DNA from: an uncultured Atopobium sp.
Lineage (GTDB): Bacteria; Actinomycetota; Coriobacteriia; Coriobacteriales; Atopobiaceae
DNA: 64,000 bases
Reading direction: 5' to 3'
NCBI GenBank assembly: GCA_947252455.1
Contig: CAMXVQ010000001.1
Location: forward strand, 45,820 to 109,819
Position numbers and translations under genes: made by a program. Numbering within the stretch: the stretch's first letter is position 1; each line of letters begins with the position of its first letter. Below the pieces are notes generated by a model. That model was not told the origin of the DNA. It saw nothing but the letters and a program-made list of their open reading frames with translations, and did no database searches. Of the stretch, positions 18,306 through 26,845 are shown one piece after another.

Positions 18306-18357
18306 ATTGCTTATAAGAATCTCATTGCAAAATTGCTTATACGAGCCTTATTACAAA
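18306..18357. repeat. Two adjacent 26-bp imperfect direct repeats upstream of the ABC genes
   Basis: Units 18306-18331 and 18332-18357 both begin ATTGCTTATA and agree at about 21 of 26 positions. The second unit overlaps the stop codon of the sensor kinase. In minus-strand terms they lie about 120-170 bases before the ATPase start, so they may be paired binding sites or a duplication. Confidence 0.7.
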
Positions 18358-19385
18358 ACATCATGGAGTGACGAGCTAAAATAAATAGAAACGCAGGTGC
18401 CGCGTCCAACCTGCGACTCCAACGCAACACTTAGATTCATTTTGTTTGCAAGTTTGCGAACTAAATACAGCCCCATGCCCGTTGATTTTGCCGAGCGCCT
18501 TCCGTTTTCGCCCGTAAACGCTCTGTCAAAGACGCGCTCTTTGTCGCTGGCGCTAATGCCAATACCCTCATCTTGAATAGAAAGGCGCGTATCCCATACA
18601 CCGTTTTCGCCTTGTGTGTGTTCAGCAGAAATTATAAGTTCAGCAGTTGTGCCGTTGGGTTTTCGATATTTTGCAGCGTTAGAGAAAATCTGCTCGATCA
18701 TAAATTGAAGCCATTTTGCATCGGCTTCGACCACCACATCAAGATGGATAAGCTTTGGAGCAATACGAGCATCTATAAGTGTTTTTGCATACGATTGCAG
18801 AGCACGTGTTACCACGGTTTTAAGGTTGATCTCCTTAATAAAGAAGTCATTTGAAACCGAGCTACTCCGCGCGTAATAAAGCGCCTGATCAACAAGATGG
18901 TCTATACAGTCAACCTCAAAAGATGTATCTTCAACAAAACCACGATTTTTATTTTGTAGCAATAACTTTATTGCCGCAAGGGGCGTTTTTATTTCGTGTA
19001 CCCATAATTCTGTATACTCTTTTTGATTTGAAAGCTCATCTGCCATATTTTTAACTTCTTGATGCACAAGCCAAACCGTATGCCCCAGTGCATCACGCAT
19101 TTCGCGAGGAAGCTCCTGTAAAAGCGTCTTAAAATTATCCTCGTCAAGCAAAACACGCGTGTTTGGCAGGATTTGTAAATTCTTAAGGGCTTGCAAATGA
19201 CGTGCATACAAAAGATAATCCCCTAGCACGCCAAAAAGAGTACACAGCAAAATACCAGACAACAAAACATTAATTAAATCCCATGGTATACCTAGCAAAT
19301 AGAGCATAACGCTTATCAATACAACAGTGAAAACCATAGTAAAAAGAAGAAACGCTCTGCTGCGTATATATCCAAAGACATGCAT
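18351..19385 (-). CDS. BceS-like intramembrane-sensing histidine kinase
   Basis: 344 residues: two N-terminal helices (about 8-30 and 35-58) with almost no extracellular loop, the hallmark of intramembrane-sensing kinases that read their state from a partner ABC transporter. The H-box is 'WVHEIKTPLAA', followed by an HATPase domain with N-box 'FMIEQIFSNAAKY', G1 'IQDEGIGIS' and G2 'GMGLYLVRKLA'. It lies 11 bases after the response regulator and upstream of the transporter, consistent with peptide-antibiotic detoxification control. Confidence 0.9.
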   Translation of the reverse strand: MHVFGYIRSRAFLLFTMVFTVVLISVMLYLLGIPWDLINVLLSGILLCTLFGVLGDYLLYARHLQALKNLQILPNTRVLLDEDNFKTLLQELPREMRDALGHTVWLVHQEVKNMADELSNQKEYTELWVHEIKTPLAAIKLLLQNKNRGFVEDTSFEVDCIDHLVDQALYYARSSSVSNDFFIKEINLKTVVTRALQSYAKTLIDARIAPKLIHLDVVVEADAKWLQFMIEQIFSNAAKYRKPNGTTAELIISAEHTQGENGVWDTRLSIQDEGIGISASDKERVFDRAFTGENGRRSAKSTGMGLYLVRKLANKMNLSVALESQVGRGTCVSIYFSSSLHDVL

Positions 19386-19396
19386 AACTTACTCGC

Positions 19397-20092
19397 TTAC
19401 TCTGCTGAAGACGAAATACAGTAGCCAAGACCTCGATGAGTTACCACGGCGTGAGGCTCACCAATATATGCTAGACGCTGGCGAAGATGAGAAACATTTA
19501 CGGTAAGCGTATTGTCATCAACATACTCATCGCTTTGCCAGAGCGCCTCTTGGATTTGCGTGCGACTTACCACCTCTGTTTGACGCTGAATCAGAAGTGT
19601 TAAGATCTTAAGCTCATTTTTACTCAATTCAGTTGTTTTACCATGCGCGCTTACGGTGCATGTTTTTAAATTAAGCTCAATAGTTCCACACCTAAGAACC
19701 GATGCCTGCTTGTCCGACATGGGCATCACACGGCGCAAAACCGAAGCAATATGTGCAAGCAATATTTGAGGATTATACGGCTTAGCGATGAAGTCATCTG
19801 CTCCGCTTGACAGACAAACAAGCTCGTCAAGCTCTGAATTACGAGACGTAAGCACAATAATTGCGCCTGTTGAACTCTGGCGAAACTCGCGCGCAAGCAC
19901 ATTACCATCTACCGAAGGAAGTCCTAAATCCAACAGCAGTAGGTCAGGGCGCGGCGATACAATTTCGTGCATAAGTTCATCGGGATTAGTAAAATTGCAA
20001 GGTGCATAACATTCATACGCATTGGCCTGCAAAAGGTGCACAAGCTCTAAACGTATTTGATTATCGTCTTCTATAACACATATCTTTGCCAT
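19397..20092 (-). CDS. BceR-like OmpR-family response regulator
   Basis: 231 residues from 'MAKICVIEDDNQIR'; this start has AAGG 8 bases upstream, while an in-frame ATG at 20134 would add 14 residues of no obvious meaning. The receiver domain (1-118) has acidic pair 'EDD', phospho-acceptor Asp in 'LLLLDLGLP', the conserved 'VLTSR' Thr/Ser and Lys in 'AKPYNPQ'. The C-terminal winged helix (about 135-228) ends 'VVTHRGLGYCIS'. Partner of the adjacent kinase; probable regulator of the ABC genes downstream. Confidence 0.92.
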   Translation of the reverse strand: MAKICVIEDDNQIRLELVHLLQANAYECYAPCNFTNPDELMHEIVSPRPDLLLLDLGLPSVDGNVLAREFRQSSTGAIIVLTSRNSELDELVCLSSGADDFIAKPYNPQILLAHIASVLRRVMPMSDKQASVLRCGTIELNLKTCTVSAHGKTTELSKNELKILTLLIQRQTEVVSRTQIQEALWQSDEYVDDNTLTVNVSHLRQRLAYIGEPHAVVTHRGLGYCISSSAE

Positions 20093-20291
20093 AGCACAAA
20101 CCTTTGTGACAGGTGTCTTGTGATGTTTTACCAATATACAGCACGCCTTGCAATCAGGTGCACATTCGCTTTTAAGTGCTTATGCTATTTTATACTAAAT
20201 TACCAACAAACGTTTGTACGCGCCTTGTAAAGGCAAAGAATCTCGTGCACATGCATGTGTGTGCCCAATGCCACGCACGCGCTTAATAAAA
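20093..20291. promoter_or_regulatory. Upstream region of the two-component operon with palindromes
   Basis: No gene. It holds a perfect 12-base palindrome ACAAACGTTTGT (20206-20217), an A+T-rich TATAAAAT-like -10 candidate just downstream of it on the minus strand (about 20188-20196), a second perfect 12-base palindrome CACATGCATGTG (20248-20259), and GACAGGTGTC (20108-20117) close to the start codon. Any of these could be an operator; none is assigned. Confidence 0.4.
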
Positions 20292-20324
20292 AAAACAACC
20301 TAAACACATGGTCTAGGTTGTTTT
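20292..20324 (-). terminator. Terminator of the P-type ATPase gene
   Basis: Arms AAAACAACCTA (20292-20302) and TAGGTTGTTTT (20314-20324). On the minus strand the hairpin is followed by a run of eight T residues, a classical intrinsic terminator about 75 bases past the ATPase stop codon. Confidence 0.85.
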
Positions 20325-20397
20325 GTTTGCGCTTGGATAGTGCCAGATAGTACCAAATAGCGCTATCGTATTTCTGCGCTTACCTGCTTTGTAACAA

Positions 20398-22563
20398 CTA
20401 ACCAATGCCTAAGCGTCTATCGTCTTGAACTTCACGAGCTTGCGTATCTCTAAGCAGCGGCAATGTATTCCTTAATGTCACTGCAAAGGTAAAGCCATTA
20501 TGCACATACGCTGCATGAATCGCAGGAATTAAGCCAAGCAAACCCAGCACAATTAAAGACGTGTTAACTGCCACGATACCGTAAAAGTCTTCATGAATCC
20601 TACGCATAAGCAACGTTGAAATTCTATGCGCAATAACCGGCGAATTAAGCGAAGTATTGTGAATAGATACATCGGCAACCGCGCGCGCAATATCACTTGC
20701 ATCGGACATAGCAATTGACACATCAGCGCAGGCCAGGGCAGGAGAATCGTTAATGCCGTCGCCAACCATAGCAACACGATGTCCTTCTCGTTGGCATTGC
20801 TTAATGAATTCAGACTTGTCCTCGGGTAAGATTTCGGCGTGATATTCATCAATACCTAGGGTTTGAGCAACCTCACGAGCCGTTTTTTCGCTGTCCCCCG
20901 TAAGCATAACAAGACGTTTTATACCAGCGCTTTTAAGTGCCGCAATCATAGCAGGCGCGTCCTCACGAATAGGGTCTTTAATGCTAAACACAGCCGCCAG
21001 CTCTGAGGCGCGCGACATGTAAATAAGTGTTCCTAAAGAACCTTGCTCGCGCTCAAGTTCTGCCAACCTCAAAGTTAGGTTTTGAGGCCTACGCACGCCC
21101 AAATCATCAAAGATAAAACGCGCTGAACCTATGCACACTTCTTCGTCACCAACATGGGTTTTAATACCATGTGCAACTACATATTCAACTTTTGTATGAA
21201 GCTCTTTGGTATGATCAAGATTCAACTCTTCTGCAGCGCGCGTGATAGACTTGGCAATGCTATGCGGAAAATGTTCCTCTATACATGCAGCTATGCGCAA
21301 AGTTTCGTCTTCGCTCAATTCGGTAAAGCTCAAAGTGCGGCTCAGCTGCGGTAATGCTTTAGTAAGCGTGCCTGTTTTATCAAAGACTACGGTATCAATA
21401 TCAGAGAGAGCCTCAAAAAACTTGCCGCCCTTTACGGTAATTCCATAGCTAGAAGCCTCTTCCATAGCCGAAGCAATGGCAATAGGAGTAGAAAGTTTAA
21501 TGGCACACGAGTAATCTACCATCAATACACTAAGCGCCTGAGAAACCCTGCGCGTTAAGAGCAACACAACAAAAAATGCAGCAAAACTGTATGGCACCAA
21601 AGCATCAGAGAGATGTTCTGCCCTAGATTGCAAATGCGCTTTAAGCGCTGTTGACTCTTCAACCATGTCTACGATAGCGTCAATGCGTGCAGAACCCGCA
21701 GCGGCATTCACACGAACATAAATGTCACCATCTTCAACCGCAGTACCTGCATAAACGCTGGCACCCGTCTCTTTATGAGAAAGCCGCGATTCTCCAGTGA
21801 GCGACGATTCGTTGAGATCGGCAAAACCCTTGATAATTTCGCCGTCTATAGGAAGAACACTTCCCGACAAAACATGAATCACATCGCCTTTAACAACTTC
21901 ATTGAGGTCAACACAGCGGTCTTCGTTATCAATTACCTTCCAAACTTTCTGCGCGCGCGTGATAATGCCACTTTTAAGCGCAAGGCGAGAACGATACGAA
22001 ACATGACGCTGCACCGCATCACTCAGGTCGAGCAAAAACATGATCGTTGCAACGCTTATATATTCTTTACGGAAAATAGAAATGCCAATAACCGTAGCAT
22101 CCAGGACCTCAACCTGCAGTTTTTTAGTGCGAAGCGTTTGCAGAGCTTTCTTTATAAACCCATAAGCTCGAACAACCACATATGCACAGAGCGCCGCTGG
22201 CGGCAGGGGTAAAAGCTTAATTACATATCTGCGCGCAAACAAAAAAGCAAGCTCAACATAAAATCTGTTGTTTTCGACAGCCGCTTCAAACTCCACGGAC
22301 CGCGCGTCAAGCGCAGCCTCTTCTTTTGTGGGAATATTCAATACGTCGAGTTGTTCAAAATACGCTAAAACATCTAAGCGCGCCTGTATAGAGGTGTACT
22401 GAATAACAAATGCACAATTTTGAATATGTGCATGTGCCGAGGTAACCCCATCTATCGCAAGCAACTCAGATGAAATTCCACGTGCTTCGGCAAGCGAAAT
22501 ATAACCCATATCACAGCGTAAACGCAGGCGCTGCGGCTGATCTGAACATATGTTAATTTGCAT
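20398..22563 (-). CDS. P1B-type heavy-metal-translocating ATPase with SCA in place of CPC
   Basis: 721 residues. The N-terminal 75 residues look like a degenerate HMA domain with no CxxC. Then come membrane helices, the actuator loop 'SLTGES', a transmembrane metal-site segment, phosphorylation motif 'DKTGTLT' (Asp395), 'HFPHSIAKSI' (the P1B-specific HP dipeptide), and hinge motif 'GDGINDSPAL'. The transmembrane site reads Ser352-Cys353-Ala354 ('YSCAIKLSTP') where copper and zinc pumps have CPC, so the metal is not obvious; similar pumps have been linked to Fe or Mn, or left unassigned. It follows a small DUF6110-like gene by 22 bases, likely one transcript. Confidence 0.9.
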   Translation of the reverse strand: MQINICSDQPQRLRLRCDMGYISLAEARGISSELLAIDGVTSAHAHIQNCAFVIQYTSIQARLDVLAYFEQLDVLNIPTKEEAALDARSVEFEAAVENNRFYVELAFLFARRYVIKLLPLPPAALCAYVVVRAYGFIKKALQTLRTKKLQVEVLDATVIGISIFRKEYISVATIMFLLDLSDAVQRHVSYRSRLALKSGIITRAQKVWKVIDNEDRCVDLNEVVKGDVIHVLSGSVLPIDGEIIKGFADLNESSLTGESRLSHKETGASVYAGTAVEDGDIYVRVNAAAGSARIDAIVDMVEESTALKAHLQSRAEHLSDALVPYSFAAFFVVLLLTRRVSQALSVLMVDYSCAIKLSTPIAIASAMEEASSYGITVKGGKFFEALSDIDTVVFDKTGTLTKALPQLSRTLSFTELSEDETLRIAACIEEHFPHSIAKSITRAAEELNLDHTKELHTKVEYVVAHGIKTHVGDEEVCIGSARFIFDDLGVRRPQNLTLRLAELEREQGSLGTLIYMSRASELAAVFSIKDPIREDAPAMIAALKSAGIKRLVMLTGDSEKTAREVAQTLGIDEYHAEILPEDKSEFIKQCQREGHRVAMVGDGINDSPALACADVSIAMSDASDIARAVADVSIHNTSLNSPVIAHRISTLLMRRIHEDFYGIVAVNTSLIVLGLLGLIPAIHAAYVHNGFTFAVTLRNTLPLLRDTQAREVQDDRRLGIG

Positions 22564-22585
22564 GGTACACCACTACAACAAGCAA

Positions 22586-22891
22586 TTAATTTGCAGTGTC
22601 TTGCTGCTTGTCAAACTGTTCGCGTACCTCATTACGTATACCCGGCTCAAGTTTTGCCAAACGCTGGCGAACACATGCATCGATACGAGCCTCGCGACGC
22701 GCTTCAGCGCTTACATCTTGAGCCTCGTCCACAATATTTTGCAGCTCGCGCGAGCAAACATCTGTTGCCTGCAGTCCTACAACAGTTGCTTTAACAGCAG
22801 CTTTACGAAGAACTCCACATTGTGCCAAACCAGCAACTACACCTGTTGCTACAACACCTAATGCTCCAAAAACCAATGATGAGTGTTTCAT
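22586..22891 (-). CDS. Small DUF6110-like protein paired with a P1B ATPase
   Basis: 101 residues from 'MKHSSLVFGALG'; GGAAGGA 6 bases upstream fixes the start at 22891 rather than at 22954. A hydrophobic N-terminal segment (about 5-25) is followed by a long charged helix ('RELQNIVDEAQDVSAEARRE'). The layout resembles the small DUF6110-type proteins that I recall beside unusual P1B ATPases in Gram-positive bacteria; this recollection needs a profile search. It probably assists or regulates the pump encoded downstream. Confidence 0.7.
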   Translation of the reverse strand: MKHSSLVFGALGVVATGVVAGLAQCGVLRKAAVKATVVGLQATDVCSRELQNIVDEAQDVSAEARREARIDACVRQRLAKLEPGIRNEVREQFDKQQDTAN

Positions 22892-23335
22892 GATACTTCC
22901 TTCCTCTTTGGGCAATGGCCCTGTGTATAAAGCTCGCATTGAGTTTTCCGCCACGTGTAGCGAAACTTTCGCCCCTCTCGATGTGGTGCCATATCGATGT
23001 GATACAGCAAACTTCTGCGTGCGCGGCAGGTTAACTCATCCACCTCGTGAACACGAGTTAGCCTATGCCTTACTTTTACGTTATGCTGTTTATTACCGTT
23101 TAGCAAGCAAAACTTTCTGAGAATACGAAAGAATTTTTTCTTTTTGAGGCTGCAACGCGTGTACCTGCACAAATATAGACGCAGGTAAACCGTGGTAAAC
23201 TCAAATATGAAGAAAGTAAGTAGGCGGTTAACTTATGGTTACTTTTAGGGCAACGATTGCCGAGCGTGCACATGCGGCACCACGAGCGCATACGGCACCA
23301 CGAGCGCATACGGCATCGCCATTATATACGCAAAA
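22892..23335. promoter_or_regulatory. Gene-free region upstream of the metal-pump operon
   Basis: About 440 bases without a convincing gene; open frames on both strands lack ribosome sites and family character. It holds a perfect inverted repeat CTCGTGAACACGAG (23044-23057), two direct copies of TCGATGTG 16 bases apart (about 22979-23002), and a tandem repeat at 23271-23320. The inverted repeat, about 150 bases before the DUF6110-like gene, is a candidate operator for a metal-responsive regulator. Confidence 0.4.
23271..23320. repeat. 18-bp tandem repeat, about 2.8 copies
   Basis: Unit CATACGGCACCACGAGCG. Copies at 23271-23288 (one base different), 23289-23306 (exact) and a partial, diverging copy at 23307-23320. 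Intergenic. Confidence 0.9.
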
Positions 23336-23368
23336 ATAAAACCCAAGCAACGACGCTTGGGTTTAATC
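23336..23368 (-). terminator. Terminator of tRNA-Arg
   Basis: Perfect stem AAACCCAAGC/GCTTGGGTTT with a 6-base loop, immediately 3' of the tRNA on the minus strand and followed there by TTATTTTT. Confidence 0.85.
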
Positions 23369-23373
23369 TTAAA

Positions 23374-23449
23374 TGGTGACCCCGATTGGATTCGAACCAA
23401 CGACACCAAGTTTAGGAAACTTGTGCTCTATCCCCTGAGCTACGAGGCC
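23374..23449 (-). tRNA. tRNA-Arg (anticodon CCT)
   Basis: Minus strand, 76 nt with encoded CCA. Anticodon stem CAAGT/ACTTG around loop TTCCTAA gives CCT, reading AGG. T-loop is TTCGAAT. Acceptor stem GGCCTCG/CGGGGTC contains two G-U pairs. Confidence 0.96.
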
Positions 23450-23512
23450 ATACACATGTATTGTATCATGCTCATAAGTACCGCGCGCTTGACGCAGCGC
23501 GCACACCTACAA

Positions 23513-24184
23513 TTATTTCTTAAACGTACGCTTAAGTCTATTCATAAAAGATGCCTTGTTTGCATGCTGATGTTCAATGTTATCTGCATCTTTATCAAGC
23601 AACTGATACACTTTTTTTGAAGTCAGAGCGTTCACTTTTCTATCAACAGCGTTTCTAAACGGTTTTACAAATTTTAAATCGTAAATAAATCCCAAAATTA
23701 CCAGCGCATACGCTAGAACAAGAAGCACAACTTCTGCAATGCCTTCTATGTGATCCATTTGATACATGGCTTGCGGATTGTAATAATTTATGACCCATGA
23801 CAAGGCAATACAAACAAGTCCCGTGAACAGCGTAATCCACAAAATGTTTTGACGCTTACGATACACAGGATCTTGATTAAGTAAAATACGAGATACCGCA
23901 ACCCTTCTATCGCGCTCGTCACGCTCTGCACGGCGTTGTGCACGCTTTTCTACGGCAGTTTTTTGATGAGTTTGTTTTACGCTGTGAGCGTCTCTGACAC
24001 CGTACGCCTTTTCCTTTGCTGGCTTTGCCTGAGCAAGAGAGGCCTTCAGCGCACCTTTTTTCTCATCATCCTTTTTTGATTTTGTTGGTTTGGTACTTGT
24101 TTTGTCTCCTGCTAACCAAGACGGAAGCGAACCTGCGTCGCGCGCCTCGTCCATTGCATTGGTAATTGTTTCTTTAATTGACAT
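23513..24184 (-). CDS. Membrane protein of unknown function with basic N-terminal region
   Basis: 223 residues. Residues 1-110 are hydrophilic and rich in K, R, E and A ('KSKKDDEKKGALKASLAQ', 'RAQRRAERDERDRR'). Two transmembrane helices follow (about 118-137 and 150-172), then a basic tail ending 'NRLKRTFKK'. Both ends are probably cytoplasmic. GAGG lies 5 bases before the ATG at 24184. It is the last gene after the sensor kinase and may be on the same transcript. I do not recognise the family. Confidence 0.7.
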   Translation of the reverse strand: MSIKETITNAMDEARDAGSLPSWLAGDKTSTKPTKSKKDDEKKGALKASLAQAKPAKEKAYGVRDAHSVKQTHQKTAVEKRAQRRAERDERDRRVAVSRILLNQDPVYRKRQNILWITLFTGLVCIALSWVINYYNPQAMYQMDHIEGIAEVVLLVLAYALVILGFIYDLKFVKPFRNAVDRKVNALTSKKVYQLLDKDADNIEHQHANKASFMNRLKRTFKK

Positions 24185-24332
24185 AAAAACCTCATCCGCA
24201 CTTCATTTTATGTTTTAAGACCACGAACACATATGATTGTACCTAAAAAGTACAAGCTCTGCCCTATAACTATGAAAATAATAACGTATTTTATTCAAGC
24301 ATGCATACACGTAAGAGAAAAGAGCTCAGTGT

Positions 24333-25928
24333 TTAAGCTGTTTGCTGCGCCTTGTGTTCACACGGAATAGCAAGCGTAAATGTTGTGCCTTTGCCAAGCG
24401 TTGATTCTACTGCTATGCGGCCATTATGCTTGTCGATAATTTCTTTGGTAAGCGCAAGACCAATACCCAAACCGCCAGAAACACGGCCACGGCTTGCGTC
24501 CGAACGCCAAAATCGAGCAAAAACGCGTGGTATGTCTTCTTTTGCAATACCAATGCCGGTATCACGAACAGAAATTAACACTTCGTTACGCGATTTACTA
24601 ATGCTTACAATAACCCAGCCACCTGCTGGGGTATAGCGCATGGCATTAGACATAATATTGGTGATAGCTTCTCTAATAAGATCGCTGTCCATCTCGATCA
24701 TGCATTCGTGTTCAGGGATCTTGTCATCAAACTTGAGGCGCAAATTGCGTTCAGCAAAAAGCTGTTCTTGCATAGAAACAAGGCTTTTAACCATATACAC
24801 TGCGTCAGATTTTTCAATTTTAAGAGCGCGGGTACCGTTTTCGATACGAGAAAGCCTTAGCATTGCGTCCACTAAACGAGACAAGCGTCTTACTTCTTGT
24901 GCAACTGTCTCATAATGTTCATTATCAGCAGGAAGGACACCGTCTTGCATGCCCTCGACCGTTGCAAGCATTGCCATAAGCGGCGTGCGAAGCTCATGCG
25001 CCACGTCAGAGGTAAGGCGGTGCTCAAACTTAATATCGCGCTCTAGCTCAGACGCCATCGAGTCAAACGTTTCGCCCAAGCGACCAATCTCGTCATCACC
25101 TGTTAAATTGGTGCGCGCCGTAAGATCACCGTTGCGAATCTGCGCTGCAGTGGACGTAATTTTTTTAATTGGTTTTACAAATACGTGCGACGCTGCATAC
25201 GACAAAGCGCACGCCAACAAAATTGCAATGACCGCGGCCGCAAGAATAGCTCCATAGGAGTTTTTCCTAAACACATCATCGCTTTTAGTAATAAGTGTTT
25301 CCGAGCCGAATGCCCACAACCTCACGTTGCCCACATATTCGCCACTATTGTCAATAATATCTGCGGTAGCAGTTGCTTGCTCTCCTTCGGGAGGCCCTCC
25401 TACCTCAGAAGCTGAGTTGCTTTTATCACTTTTAGAATCAATAATTTCAATGTGATCCGCATTATCGCGCGCGTAAGAATTAGCTGGTACATTTCCATAA
25501 ATAAGCTGCCCGTGAGCGTCTACAATTTCTATACCAACGTCTGAAGGAACGGGAAATGTTAAAGATGAGCTGCGTATAAACGTAGATTTCCAACCACCAG
25601 AAACACTGTATTGCTTTCCAAGCGAAAGCGCAATTTTTTGCGCCATGTGTTGCATGCCACGCCGTGTATATGTTTGAAATTGATCTTCCCACACAACTGC
25701 CAAAACAATCGAAAGAATAACAGCAGTCATAAAGGCGGTGAGAGCAAAGTATATGGTCAAACGACCTGTTACCGTTTCAGAAGGACGAACCCTATACGGA
25801 GTATGAGACATGGTATTAAAAGACACCTTAGAGGTGTCTTTACCATCTTCTTTAAGTTTGTCATACATTTGTTCTTCAAGCTTTACATACGACGTTATTG
25901 ATGGTTTGTTTTTCACTGATACAATCAC
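24333..25928 (-). CDS. Membrane sensor histidine kinase (HAMP type)
   Basis: Up to 531 residues. First transmembrane helix about 60-85, extracellular sensor about 86-225, second helix about 228-252, HAMP domain, H-box 'SDVAHELRTPLMAM', and HATPase with N-box 'ITNIMSNAMRYTP', G1 'VRDTGIGI' and G2 'GGLGIGLALTKEI'. It pairs with the response regulator 109 bases upstream. The start is uncertain: the GTG at 25928 has only a weak site, and ATGs at 25868 or 25811 (giving 'MSHTPYRVRP', a more usual short tail before the first helix) are alternatives. A perfect hairpin at 25819-25841 lies in this N-terminal stretch. Confidence 0.88.
   Translation of the reverse strand: MIVSVKNKPSITSYVKLEEQMYDKLKEDGKDTSKVSFNTMSHTPYRVRPSETVTGRLTIYFALTAFMTAVILSIVLAVVWEDQFQTYTRRGMQHMAQKIALSLGKQYSVSGGWKSTFIRSSSLTFPVPSDVGIEIVDAHGQLIYGNVPANSYARDNADHIEIIDSKSDKSNSASEVGGPPEGEQATATADIIDNSGEYVGNVRLWAFGSETLITKSDDVFRKNSYGAILAAAVIAILLACALSYAASHVFVKPIKKITSTAAQIRNGDLTARTNLTGDDEIGRLGETFDSMASELERDIKFEHRLTSDVAHELRTPLMAMLATVEGMQDGVLPADNEHYETVAQEVRRLSRLVDAMLRLSRIENGTRALKIEKSDAVYMVKSLVSMQEQLFAERNLRLKFDDKIPEHECMIEMDSDLIREAITNIMSNAMRYTPAGGWVIVSISKSRNEVLISVRDTGIGIAKEDIPRVFARFWRSDASRGRVSGGLGIGLALTKEIIDKHNGRIAVESTLGKGTTFTLAIPCEHKAQQTA
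25819..25841. repeat. Inverted repeat in the 5' part of the sensor kinase gene
   Basis: AAAGACACC and GGTGTCTTT separated by 5 bases. If the true start is the ATG at 25811, the hairpin lies in the untranslated leader and could limit kinase expression relative to the regulator. Confidence 0.7.
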
Positions 25929-25999
25929 CTATATTCCGAAAAACTCATCTACGCTATATCCACACCAGCCAATAGCTTATAACAGTGCTTAATACAACT

Positions 26000-26026
26000 C
26001 GTGCACATGCTTTTAACATGTGCACG
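26000..26026 (-). repeat. Intercistronic hairpin between response regulator and sensor kinase
   Basis: CGTGCACATG (26000-26009) and CATGTGCACG (26017-26026), a perfect 10-bp stem with a 7-base loop, 11 bases past the regulator stop codon. No T-run follows, so it is more likely an RNA-processing or attenuating element than a full terminator. Confidence 0.6.
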
Positions 26027-26037
26027 CGTGCAAACGT

Positions 26038-26763
26038 CTATTCTTGATGTGACGGCGCATCTTGAGATTGCGGAGCTTCAAAACGATATCCAACACCATG
26101 AACGGTATACAACCAACGTGGATTACGTGGATCATCGCCCAATTTTGCGCGAAGGTTTTTAACATGAGAGTCTATGGTGCGCTCGTAGCCTTCAAAATCG
26201 TAGCCCAAAACTTTTTCAACAAGCTCCATGCGTGTATAAACACGACCAGGAAAACGAGCAAGCGTGGTTAAGAGCTTAAATTCTGACGCAGTTAAGTCGA
26301 TTTCTTTATTCTCAACCAATACTTTATGACCCGAAATATCAATGACAAGCTGACCAAAATCAAGAACCTCAAGTGCAGGCTCTGATTCGGTGTGAGCGCG
26401 TCTCAGCAACGCACGAACACGTGCAACCAGCTCGCGTGGTGAAAACGGCTTAATAAGATAGTCGTCTGCGCCTAATTCAAGGCCAATAATACGATCTTCT
26501 ACCTCGCCTTTTGCGGTAAGCATAATAATGGGTACATTAGATGTCTCACGCACCGCACGACATACGCGCTCACCAGAAAGTTTAGGAAGCATAAGATCCA
26601 AAATAATCAGGTCAAAGGAATGTTTTTCAAACTCTTCAAGTGCGCTTTGACCGTCGCCAACACTACGCACAAAGTAGCCTTCGCGCTCAAGATACGCAGC
26701 AACAGCATCGCGAATGGTTTTTTCGTCTTCTACTAAAAGAATACGTTTCTCATCTGAAGCCAT
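26038..26763 (-). CDS. OmpR-family response regulator
   Basis: 241 residues. The receiver domain (about 6-120) has 'VEDEKTIRD', phospho-acceptor Asp in 'LIILDLMLPKLSG', 'MLTAKGEVEDR' and Lys in 'LIKPFSPREL'. The winged-helix domain (about 140-230) ends 'LYTVHGVGYRFE', typical of PhoB/OmpR proteins. GGAGG lies 6 bases before the ATG at 26763. The kinase gene follows. Regulon not readable from sequence. Confidence 0.94.
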   Translation of the reverse strand: MASDEKRILLVEDEKTIRDAVAAYLEREGYFVRSVGDGQSALEEFEKHSFDLIILDLMLPKLSGERVCRAVRETSNVPIIMLTAKGEVEDRIIGLELGADDYLIKPFSPRELVARVRALLRRAHTESEPALEVLDFGQLVIDISGHKVLVENKEIDLTASEFKLLTTLARFPGRVYTRMELVEKVLGYDFEGYERTIDSHVKNLRAKLGDDPRNPRWLYTVHGVGYRFEAPQSQDAPSHQE

Positions 26764-26845
26764 ATACAGCCTCCTTTAATGTTTATCGTCAAACAATGGT
26801 TCTGATAGTAGTTTAACATCAAAATAAACTTCTAACAGCACTATT

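Noticed and set aside
22888..23172. Overlapping frames on both strands in the metal-pump upstream region
   Set aside because: No family resemblance or translation signals; products rich in R/C/H as in random frames.
23357..23620. Frame with 'DPDWIRTNDTKF' start
   Set aside because: Antisense reading of tRNA-Arg, a well-known annotation artefact.
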